Of a stretch of DNA of 64,000 nucleotides, positions 54,700 to 64,000 are shown piece by piece. The notes beneath the pieces are model-generated. The model had not been told where the DNA came from, made no database searches, and worked only from the letters and a program-made list of their open reading frames with translations. The stretch comes from Otatea glauca (lineage: Eukaryota > Streptophyta > Magnoliopsida > Poales > Poaceae). The DNA is taken from assembly GCA_036346275.1 (NCBI GenBank), contig CM070721.1:6708452-6772451 (forward strand). The letters run 5' to 3'. The position numbers and the translations under genes were made by a program. Each line of letters opens with the position of its first letter. The stretch's first letter is position 1.

Positions 54700-56119
54700 A
54701 TTTTAAACTGATCAACTTCTATGATCAAAGCAATTTTGATTCGAGCCTTAAAAGAGTTTTTTCCGTAACCTACTTACAGACTAACCAACTCAATTGAAAC
54801 ACATTATTTTAAATACAATGGATGACACACCCCTACAGAACTAGCAAGGGAAAGGTAGGACGATCCTCTGTTCGACCGTACCTACCGCAGAGTATAACGC
54901 AGTCCCGATCAGAACACATTTGAGCCGGCAACTTCTATAACTAGGGTTCTATTGGGTATGTATCAGGGAGTCTATTTGATGGTCCAACCATTATTTGACT
55001 ATTTGATAAACAATGTGGAGATTTCTTGGCCCAAAAATTATAGTTATGGGCCAGAGAAAATCTAACTTTGTTCACAACGTTTGGAACTTTCTATTGAGAA
55101 CAACAGTCAAATAGAAAGGTTGTCTCCCAAAATAGGATTCCAAGCCATCCTCTCGTAGCAAATTGTAACAGCCTCAAAATAAAAAGAAAGCGGAATTTAA
55201 AATTTAAATTTGAATTTTGGCCTTGAGTTGAATTTTCACTAGTTATTACATTTTTTCTGGACTCTTGCCATTAAAAAAAAATTTAATGGTTAAAGAAGTG
55301 AAGTCTCAATTTTAAAATCTCAAAATCAAGCAAACATAAAATCAATCACAAATATTATTAACAAAAAAACTAAAAGCAATAATTAAATTTACAATTCAAT
55401 TCTTATAGACAATTACATCTCAGTCCTGTAAAAACCCACTCAAACCCAAATATTTAAGCCATACTCATATCTCCTAATGCATTCGTCCCAAGTTTTAAAG
55501 CAGCCAAAACACAATAGCATATCCACACAAGTGCTTACCATCCAACATCATCAATTCACACATACAAACAGTTACCCAAATTTCAGCATCAAATATAAAT
55601 ACATATCTCCACACAATCTCAATTCAATCAAAACACATTTCACAAACTACATAATTAACATTCAAGTTTAAATATCATTCTTCGAGAGAATATTACACCC
55701 ATGCCAACACGTCCTAGTTATCCAACAAATAAAGATAAGAGACTTTAGCACAAATATGAAATGTCAGAGTATACATAAGGGTTTATGCTCTCAAACATTT
55801 TATACAAGCTATAATCCACATTTCATACAACACTAATTATATCTGAGTCCCTAAAGCTTACAAAAGAAATGCAATTCTAGTCACACCTCTACCCAAACCA
55901 ACCTACAGCCTCACCTTCTCTAGTTTTGCACCTCACCAGTCGAATACTTCTACACCCACAACTTTCTGCCAGCTGCCCAGGCAGGTGGAGGAGAGGGGGG
56001 CTGCATGGCCTCAGCTAGCACTCCCAGCCCTTGGTTTGAGACCTCCCAAGACCCTGGTTTCAGCCAGAACGGACTATGCTAACTGCCGTATAAAAACTAG
56101 TCATAGCATTTACACCCAC
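54700..56119. other. AT-rich DNA, possible LTR-like start at 55164
   Basis: TGTAACAGCCTCAAAATAAA at 55164 followed by GGAATTTAAAATTTAAATTT resembles the 5' end of some grass gypsy LTRs, but no matching end or TSD was found. No coding domain in 1.4 kb. Confidence 0.35.
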
Positions 56120-59100
56120 TGTAGCAACCCCTATTTTCGGCATACAATGCGAAAATGAGAATCTATGTGCATACAGTACTAGTCCCATAATCAGTGGCTA
56201 GTATGCACATTTACAACATTGGAATCACAACCATACATCATATTATTAAAACAGAAGCTATTTATACAATATATTCTTACAATTCAGAGTAGATAGCGAT
56301 AAAAGAAGCAAAAATCTTGTAGTGTGCCCATCCAACCCTCAGGCAACTAACAAGGCATAATCCTTAGAAAGATCGCTTTATTGAAGTCCCCGTATCCTGT
56401 GATGAATAGTAATCTTCAGAGCCTCATTTTCTTTTCCACCTAAAAACAACATATTAAGCAAGGTTGAGTACTTTCGTACTCAGCAAGACTTAAGGTAGTA
56501 TTTGCAACATGTAGTAATGCAGGCTATGTCAAAGGAAGCTTCTACGGTTAATTTGCATAAAGCGATATTGATTTATAAATCAAGTTGCAATTTAGAAACG
56601 GAATTTGTAAAAGCAAGTTTAACTGATATGAAAGTAATAAGTAAAGTATAAGTAATAACTCACTGTCATCCATAACGTGAGCTTCAATTCGTTCATTGCC
56701 ATCACATGGCATATATCCAGTTCTTGCCAACACATGGCATAACAGCTGATACCAATACTTGCCAACACATAGTTTAGTATTGAATCATCTGTAGGGTAAT
56801 CTTTCCAAAACATACCTTTTTAGAAATAATGAAACATCTAACTATGTGATGACTTTATCAATTGCCCATGGCCTCGGGTGCGGCTTTTCGAAAAGAATTT
56901 CACTCTGCAGAGATGTACAGCTTTACCCACAAGACATGACTGACTCTTTGTGCAGATCATTAGCACACTTCCTTTAGTGTGCCGCAGAGAGTCATGACAT
57001 AACCGTTACATTATTTAATCCTAACTTTGCACCAGCCCAGTGACGACAAACCCATACTATGGCAGCAGAACTCAGAGCATAAATATGATGGATCTCCCCA
57101 TAGCATGGCGTACACCCTTATATCAGGAAACGTTATTCCCAACATCGTGGTGTGGGCGCCCCTTCGAGAAATCCATAATGGAACAGCCCGTACTATTACA
57201 GCCTACCAATGTGCAAAACCAGTTTTAAATAACTTAATAGGTTAAGACCGTTCTATACTAGCACTTGTGGTTGTACGTGTTTCTTGGCTTGAAAACAACA
57301 CAGTAGTTCGGTTCTTAACTGACCCGGGCGAGAATACTCCCCTACACTACATGCAAGATCCATGCACAAACGGCTATTGCCATAACTCGCTTGCGTCAAA
57401 ACATAGTTTTATTTTGAGTTTTTAAGACAAATACCAGCAACCATCATCGTGTCTCAATATCTTCAAGTTTCATCTGATTAGTTTATCCAATTTGTTCATC
57501 CCAAATCTGAAGCATGGCTAAGCATGATTATTAAATCGAATATACCCCAAATTGACATTATATATTGTCTAACCTTATTCTAGGGTTATCAAGGTTCACA
57601 TGTCAATACTTATTAAGGAAGTTTCATGAGATAACAGGTATATCTACCAGTACCACAATATAGCGAATTTACAAAAAATACACGCATGCATAAATTGATT
57701 TGATAAAACAAAATGAAGATAAAACGTTGGGATCGATATGATCAAAGGGGTGCTTGCCTTGCTTAGTTGTTGTTTACGACGAAGTTGTGGTCGCAGTCGG
57801 CATAGTCGATGACGAAATCAGTGACGTCGGGTTCTACACGTCGTTCAATGGAAATATAGCAAATAACAAACTTTCAATAAGGGCAAAAGAAGTCAGATGG
57901 AAAACCAAATAGAAACTTACCCAATAAGAATATGGTGGTTTCGAGTTATACGATTCATGTATTCACGTTTTTAGTTGATCTTTATATATACACATATATA
58001 TATATTGCTAGTAGTTTTAGGTTAAGCGATGATACCGTTTCTTTTTATAGACTATCTATTCTTATTTTATTTTTTTTAAATCAAGAGGCTAAAATTATGT
58101 ATTTTCATATTTATAATTTTGAATTCAAGATGCTAAAATTATTTGGATTAATAGAATTAAGACATTAGTTAAAGTGTTATGGGTGAATAGTATTTAGCCC
58201 TAAGTATATTTTGCACAAAAGATGATTTATACATGTTGGGTTTACAAACTAAGGCTACTGGCTGCATACACATGGTTATATAATAATTCTTACCATACAA
58301 GTACTTTAGCTAAATGCTTCTTAGGCTCAACTATTCATATAAAGGGCTTTAGCGACCATAACACTTAGTGTTATTGCATTAGCAGGATTTAGATGCAAAC
58401 CAAGTTGTAATAAAAATATTTTTCGAGAATATGGTAGTCCATATACTAAAGAACATTTCTAGGCTGATCTTAACAAAAATTTTATTTAGACGAGATATTT
58501 TACGAGCTGTCGAAGAGGCTTAAACGTTTCTAAAATCTACACAATAAATGTTCAGTTTTCGTTTTAAGTTTGTGACTGCACCTTATAAGATTATGCAACT
58601 ATTTTTCTGGCATTAGCAGGGGATGTCTCTAAGAGTGCTTTAAAGCTAGTTTTGAGATATTTTGCTTTTATCCGAGATAGTTTTCATGCATATGAAAAAT
58701 GAAGTCTTTTATGAACCTAAACTAAATCAAACATTAAAGCCTTTTTACATATTGAGATGGCTTGACCTAAGGAATGTTTTGAAACTAAACTTACAAGACC
58801 TAATATTTATTTGCGATACTTATGCATATGATAATCTTTCACATTCGAAAGCAAAGCTATAAAGGGACTTGGTTCAAACCATACTAAACATTATTTATTT
58901 TTGCAAAGTTAGCTAATCTGGACCTATAGCATGATCACAATTTGGTTTCTTTTACATAAACATTTATTTGTGCTACATGGCTGCATACTAACTATATGAA
59001 TCTTTATGACTAGAATCTAACTTATGAATAGAAACTAATGCAGACTAGGATCAGATCTAATCATTCTAGCAGCATTAAAAGGGGTCCTGTCCTATAGATC

Positions 59101-59913
59101 ATATAAAACAGGTTTTACATATACTTATTTTTGAGATTAAGCTATATTCTACTCACACATGAATTAAAGCAAGGTTATATACAACTTAATTCAAACTTAA
59201 CCCAACATGAATTATTTTTGCATAAACAGGGGTATCAAACTTACTTATTGAATAATAGGTGAAAAACATATTTTTTTGCTCATCTTTACAGAGATACAAG
59301 ATCATGATTTTTTTTGAGTTTTAGGCACTGGTTTTACCAATTTCTGAGTTAGTTTGCACAAGTTATTGAATTGACTACATTGATGGCTAAACCTATTTAA
59401 AGCTTAGATCAAATGAGGTTCAAATTTAAAAGTTTTTGAAGAAATGGAGTCTTTGGTGTCTCTGGAGTCTACAGAAATTTGTCCCATCAAATTTTGAGTT
59501 AGGTTGTAAAATTTTGTTTTAGCACTTATACTAGGTTCTAATCAAATTTTAAATTCATAAATCAAAACAGAGATAAAGATTTTAATATTTTTGGATATTA
59601 AGAAATATCATCATTTTATATGTATATATAAATTTTTTGACTAAATTTGGATTAAAAATGTGGAAGATATTCAAGTTTGAATCCTGTCGGTTTGGAAAAA
59701 TGCTGAGAAAAATGGAAAATGCGCTTTCAGGGTTAGGGAAGCGCCTTTTCCATTTCTTCCAGATTTTTCAGGCATTTCTTGAGTAAATCGGTCACTGACT
59801 ACTGGGTCCCATTCGTTAGTGAGCCACTGGTGCATAGAAGATGCTGACGCGTGGGTCCGGGCAGGCAGTGACACGCGCGAGGGGGTAGAGACTGACTTAC
59901 CGGGCCCAGATAT
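56120..59913. repeat. Long LTR-like sequence (gypsy-type), interrupted on the right by the copia element
   Basis: Begins TGTAGCAACCCC. It contains the GAGTAC-TTTC-GTACTC hairpin (56466-56481) and the GGGTGCTTGCC...TACGACGA block (57747-57785). Its right part is rich in GTCACTGAC / GGGTCCCA words (59790-59870). This ordering resembles the LTRs of large grass gypsy elements, as I remember them. No coding domain is present. The right end is replaced by the start of the copia LTR at 59914, so the copia element probably inserted here. Confidence 0.4.
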
Positions 59914-61850
59914 TGATAGCATCTAGGCACCCCTCAATTTTATTTCTGTATTATTATGGTTTTGGTATTGATGACTAAGTTAGTAATACTCAAAGCGTTG
60001 AATAAAGTAAGCTGGAATCTATGATGGAACAAGTTGGGATAACAAGATTAAGGCTTTCAGTTTTTAGTTTATGACTTGGGAGATGTTTCAAGTCAAATAG
60101 CCTAAGTTTGTTTGTTTTTTTTGGTTGTCTAAAAGAGGGACTTTGCACAAAGAAATAGTTTGTTTAGGCAAAGGCAAAACTAGATCACTCGGAGCAAAAG
60201 ACACTTAGTCTTTACCTTGATGAAAACATACCTCTTAGTACAACGGACAAATCTTTACCTATCAATTTTTTCTTCAGTCCGTTGCATACCTTGAAACTAT
60301 TCTACGTCAAAACTTCCTTTGAATATCTGATCATCAGATTAAAATATTCGCTTTCATATTCACATATCCTTGATCAAAACCTTCTTTGAAAATCTTCTTG
60401 ATAGCCAAAGGTTTACCTATGAATGACGGACCAAAAATACTTAGTCCGGCATACATGCAATATTCTCTCCTCTGTGATGGACCAAAATATCTTAGGTTTC
60501 TCATCTTCAGCAGACCAAATTTTTGGTCCGGCACCCCTGTCAGTGTATAAGTTTTTAGCTGGACTAAATCTTTGATGTACTTTCAATTGAAACCTAAAAT
60601 GAATATTTTCTATCTTCAAAAAGAACCTTTTCTCAGAAAATGGACCAAGCATTTGTGTTTAATTATTTTTTAGTCCGTGGCTAAAATAAAAAGCTTAGAT
60701 AAAATTTATCTTTGTTGAAAAAGGTCCTTGGCACCAATCTTCTGAAAAGACCATGTATGACGGACCAAATTTTGGTCCGAAGTACATGTGTTTCCATGCC
60801 AAACCTATCTTCTGTGAAGTCTATGTATGACGGACCGAAAATTTAGTCCGAAGTACATGTGTCTCTACTCCTGGCAAAACTCTTGCTTTATCCATGTATA
60901 ACGGACCAAAAATTTGGTCCGACGTACATAGGTCTCATTACCTAAGCTAAATCTTTTGAAATCCATGTGTAACGAACCAAAGTTTTTGGACTGATACTCA
61001 TGTATGTCTCTCAGTGGTATGCCAGACCATCTTCCATAATCAACCCATGTACTACGGACCAAAATATTTGGTCCGTCGCAATCTCTCAAATTTGGTCCGA
61101 CATACACATATCCAGTATCGCTAAGCACTGATACTAAGTCCGTTGTACGTGTATATTTCTGTTGTTTCTGACATCTGACACGTCCAACGGCTACTATAGC
61201 AGGTGTAACGGCTATTTTCACTCCAAATGGCTATATAAGCATTATCTAAGCCATCTACCAAAAAGATAGATGAACTCCTTACACTTTGGTATTGAAATAT
61301 AGCTCTCATTCTCAAAAGGAGTCTGTGCTTCATCTTCATACAAAAACTTCCCATACATCTCTATGTGTTTTAGCTCCAAGTCAGTGTCTAGTTGTGTGAA
61401 TTGCAAAGTGAACCAAGAGAAAGAACTTGTGCAAAGTTTATTACTCTTGGATCTTGGCGATCGTGAGCGACTTGGAGGAAGTGAACAGTGTGACCTGTCC
61501 AAAGGAGCTTGTGGAAGGCAACTGTATTTGTGAGAGGTTTGGAACTCGCCTCACTGGAGTAGTGAAAGAGTTACCTGAGTGATCGCCAGAGCTACTACGA
61601 CTAGCTTTGGAGAAGCAGAACTTCGAAAGAAGTGCTTCAACGTGGATTAGGAGTGTTGCTCTGAACCACGGGATAAATCTCTGTCTCTCCTGTGCCATTT
61701 TGTTTATTGCTTTCGGTGTGTTTATTAGTTGTTTATTTTCTGTGTTATTCTTACAGTAAGTTGCTCTCTGTTAATAGTTAGTTATTTAAAATAGTTAGAA
61801 ATTGTTAAAATTGCCTATTCACCCCCCCTCTAGGCCATCTCGATCCTTCA
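59914..61850 (+). repeat. 5' LTR of the copia element (about 1.94 kb)
   Basis: Starts TGATAGCATCTAGG, ends CGATCCTTCA immediately before the primer-binding region. It has a TATATAAG box at 61233-61240 and a conserved 3' end, CACCCCCCCTCTAGGCC. GGTTTTGGTATTGATGAC near the left end is matched in the solo LTR in CACTA-1. The left limit is inferred from that similarity. Confidence 0.75.
60420..61110. repeat. Cluster of CGGACCAAA...TTTGGTCCG palindromes in the copia LTR
   Basis: About eight copies, clearest at 60751-60790, 60825-60862, 60891-60930 and 61050-61105. Around the inner CGGACCAAA/TTTGGTCCG stem there is often an outer CATGTA/TACATG stem. It lies upstream of the TATA box, in U3. Comparable but different palindrome clusters occur in the two other SIRE-like LTRs of the window. 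Confidence 0.85.
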
Positions 61851-61852
61851 AG

Positions 61853-61864
61853 TGGTATCAGAGC
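61853..61864 (+). other. Primer-binding site (initiator tRNA-Met)
   Basis: TGGTATCAGAGC, two bases after the LTR end, is the canonical sequence complementary to the 3' end of plant initiator tRNA-Met. Confidence 0.92.
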
Positions 61865-61900
61865 CTAGTTTTGCTTGTCTAGCCTAACTAGCTTTGGTAA

Positions 61901-63997
61901 ATGGCTGAGGGAAATGGTTCTGCAACTGTTAGTATTGGTAGAGTACCTGTTTTTGATGGCACAAACTATGCTTATTGGAAAATTAGGATGAGATGCTATT
62001 TAGAAGCTGTCGGGTATGATGTGTGGAGGGTTACAGAGAAGCCTATGCCTTCTCGTGTCATACCCGAAGGGCAATCTGCATATGGAGAACCCACTCCTGG
62101 TGAAATTTAAAATATGCAATATGATGCTCAAGCTAGAAATGCCATATTTTCCTATCTTAATTTAGAAGTTTTTGATAGAGTAAGTAATCTTACATCTGCT
62201 TATGATATATGGAGAACATTACAAGAAATTCCTGATGTAAAAGAAGAAAAATATTATGTTGTCCAAGAAAAATTTGATCAATTCAAAATGCTTTCTCAAG
62301 AAAATGCTAATGACATATTCTCTAGGCTAAATCCTATTGTCAATCAACTAAAAGGCCTAGGAACTAAAATTTCAGATGTTGAAGTATGCAGGAAGATGAT
62401 CAGAGTGCTTCCTCGGGCATATCACGGCTTGATCACATATCTGTCCAACAGTGATGATCTTAAAAGGCTCACTCCAACCGAGCTATTGGGCAAGATATCT
62501 GCTCATGAACTCACATTGGCTGATGAAGATGCTCCAAGGAAGAAATCCATCGCATTAAAAGCCAAAGAAGTTATACAAGACTCATCTAACGAAGATAATG
62601 ATGAGTCAAGTGAAGATGAGGATGAAGATGTAAAGAAATTAGCTTTACTCATGAGAAGAGCCAACAAACTCATGAGAAGAGTTAATTTCAAAGACAGAGA
62701 AAGGTCAAATTCTTACTCAAAGAAAAATCCTTTTTCTAATGTTGTATGCTTTGAATGCAATGAAAAAGGGCACATAGCTGCTCGGTGTCCCAACAAAATC
62801 AAGAAGAAGAGCAAGTACAAATATAAGGATGATGAGGATGAGGAAAAGACTCAGGAAAAACCAAAGAAGAAGTTTTTCAAGAAGAACTACTCCAAGAGAT
62901 TTGTGAAGAAAGGAAAAGGAGAAGCTCACATAGGAGAATGGGTTACTGATGACGAAAGTGAAAGTGAAGACTCATCCTCAGATGAAGAAAATCCAAAGTC
63001 AAAGGGGCTAGCTGGACTCGCTCTAGATGAGTCAACTCCACCACCACCCTCATTTCCTCTGTGTCTCATGGCAAGATCAGATGAGGAAAAGGTTAGTGAC
63101 TCTCCTTCTTATGATGAGCTTGTAGAACTAGTTGAAGAACTAAATAATGCCTTTCATGATAAAACAAATTCAACTAGAACTCTTAAGAAGACTATCTCTA
63201 GCTTGCTTAATGATCAAAGGATGCTAACAGACAAGTATGAAAAACTTATGCATGAACATGAAAAGTCTGTACAAATTCATTATGATCTAGTTACAAGTCA
63301 TGCTTTGCTTGTTAAAAATTATGAAGACTTGCAAATTAACTACTGTGAGCTAGAAATTGAAAATGAAATGGTGTCTAACAAATCCAGTCATGTCTCTTTA
63401 AGTAATGTATCTATCTCATGTGTCTCTTCAACAGAAGAGATCTTGACTTATGGTTCTTCTGATGCTTGCAAAGGAAATTGCAAATATGCTTCCTGTGTCA
63501 AGGAGCTTGAAACCGAAAATAAAGAACTAAAAGCTCAAATAGCCACATTTGATAAAGGCTTAGAAAAATCTTTTCTAGGAAGTGCTACTCTTGACAAAAT
63601 TCTAGTTGGACAGAGACAAAATTTGGGCAAAAAGGGCTTGGGATATAAACCCAACAGGTTGCAAAATAAAAATGCTTCAGGTCATATTAAACAAATTTTT
63701 GTCAGGAAAAGCACTCAATGTTATTATTGTCATGAATCAAATCATGAATCTAAAAATTGCTATCTTGCAAATGTTTCTCATGCTAAAAGGAATTGCATGG
63801 TAGATGCCCATTACATGTTATTCAAAGATTTCAGGGGCAAAGCAAATGTGAAATATGTAGGTCCCTCAAATCTAAATAAGAAACTTAAAGCTGTCTGGGT
63901 ACCTAAGGCTATGTTGATAAATCCTTTCAAACCTAAAATGGTTGTAACTAACATCAAAGGACCCAAAAGTATTTGGGTACCTAAAGTGAAAAAATAA
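61901..63997 (+). pseudogene. copia gag with one in-frame stop
   Basis: Starts MAEGNGSATVSIGRVPVFDG with the N-terminal gag segment FDGTNYAYWKIRMRCYLEAV. A TAA at 62108-62110 interrupts codon 70 and the same frame continues to 63997 (about 698 codons in all). After the UBN2-type gag region comes an acidic stretch (ESSEDEDEDVKK). Then follow a CCHC zinc knuckle CFECNEKGHIAARC (62747-62788), a Lys-rich region, a long coiled coil, and a second CCHC motif CYYCHESNHESKNC (63719-63760). The frame ends with SIWVPKVKK and a TAA. It binds and packages element RNA in the virus-like particle. The single stop makes this copy's gag non-functional unless read through. Confidence 0.85.
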
Positions 63998-64000
63998 ACT

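Larger units (their letters stand above)
59914..64000 (+). mobile_element. SIRE-like Ty1/copia retrotransposon, 5' part (runs off the window)
   Basis: 5' LTR, initiator-tRNA primer-binding site and a long gag with UBN2-type domain and zinc knuckle; pol and the 3' LTR would lie beyond 64000. The insertion TSD cannot be checked because the right end is outside. Long LTR, tRNA-Met primer site and long gag with extra C-terminal region fit the SIRE/Maximus lineage. Confidence 0.85.

Overview
This is grass (Poaceae) nuclear DNA, almost certainly from an intergenic stretch between two ordinary genes. The reasons are: plant GT-AG introns; a cytosolic eL39 ribosomal-protein gene; a SHINE-type AP2/ERF gene; and a transposon mix typical of grasses (Tourist and Stowaway MITEs, very long CACTA elements, a Tat-lineage Ty3/gypsy element with an antisense ORF, SIRE-like Ty1/copia elements). 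The species cannot be fixed from the sequence. I find only two host genes I can defend: eL39 on the minus strand at the left edge (its last exon is cut by the window) and a two-exon WIN1/SHN-like transcription factor at about 49.9-50.6 kb. Nearly everything else that has an identity is transposable-element DNA, much of it nested, with boundaries that can be read from target-site duplications (TSDs).

Layout. 1-0.6 kb: eL39 and its promoter. 0.6-10.9 kb: an inverted-repeat element, a (TA)n tract, LTR-like remnants, several MITEs, and a three-level nest (Tourist-like MITE inside a hAT-like element inside another Tourist-like MITE). 10.944-21.186 kb: a complete CACTA element (CACTA-1, TSD CAC) carrying a Ptta/Ulp1-type gene on the plus strand, interrupted by a 3.4-kb solo LTR (TSD CCCGA). 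21.718-35.115 kb: a second complete CACTA element (CACTA-2, TSD GGT) with a TNP2-type transposase gene and a Ptta/Ulp1-type gene, both on the minus strand. 35.7-38.9 kb: a hAT-like MITE and transposon fragments. 38.877-47.948 kb: a 5'-truncated Tat-lineage gypsy element with decayed gag-pol on the plus strand and an intron-containing plant-mobile-domain gene on the minus strand, ending in a 675-bp 3' LTR. 48-51 kb: MITEs and the ERF gene. 52.0-53.8 kb: a hAT-like element with an 8-bp TSD. 54-59.9 kb: tandem duplications and old LTR-like DNA. 59.914 kb to the end: the 5' LTR, primer-binding site and gag of a SIRE-like copia element that runs off the window.

How the parts fit. The two CACTA elements are relatives. 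CACTA-2 still has a (broken) transposase gene. CACTA-1 keeps the same leader and start-codon region of that gene but loses the rest about 45 bp after the ATG, so it looks like an internal-deletion derivative. In both elements every gene (or gene remnant) is preceded by the same cassette: a TATA-containing palindrome, then a roughly 200-bp hairpin, then 270-380 bp to the start of the coding region. Between the two genes of each element lies a palindromic subterminal-like block followed by a very GC-rich block. This is the order of the upstream and downstream control regions known at the 5' end of maize En/Spm, but here it is internal.

The most unusual signal is in the solo LTR inside CACTA-1: about seventeen short hairpins that share an AACACAT-type loop while their stems differ in sequence yet remain self-complementary. 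I know of no name for this pattern. Limits: no alignments were run, family names rest on motifs I recognise, and most transposon genes here are broken.
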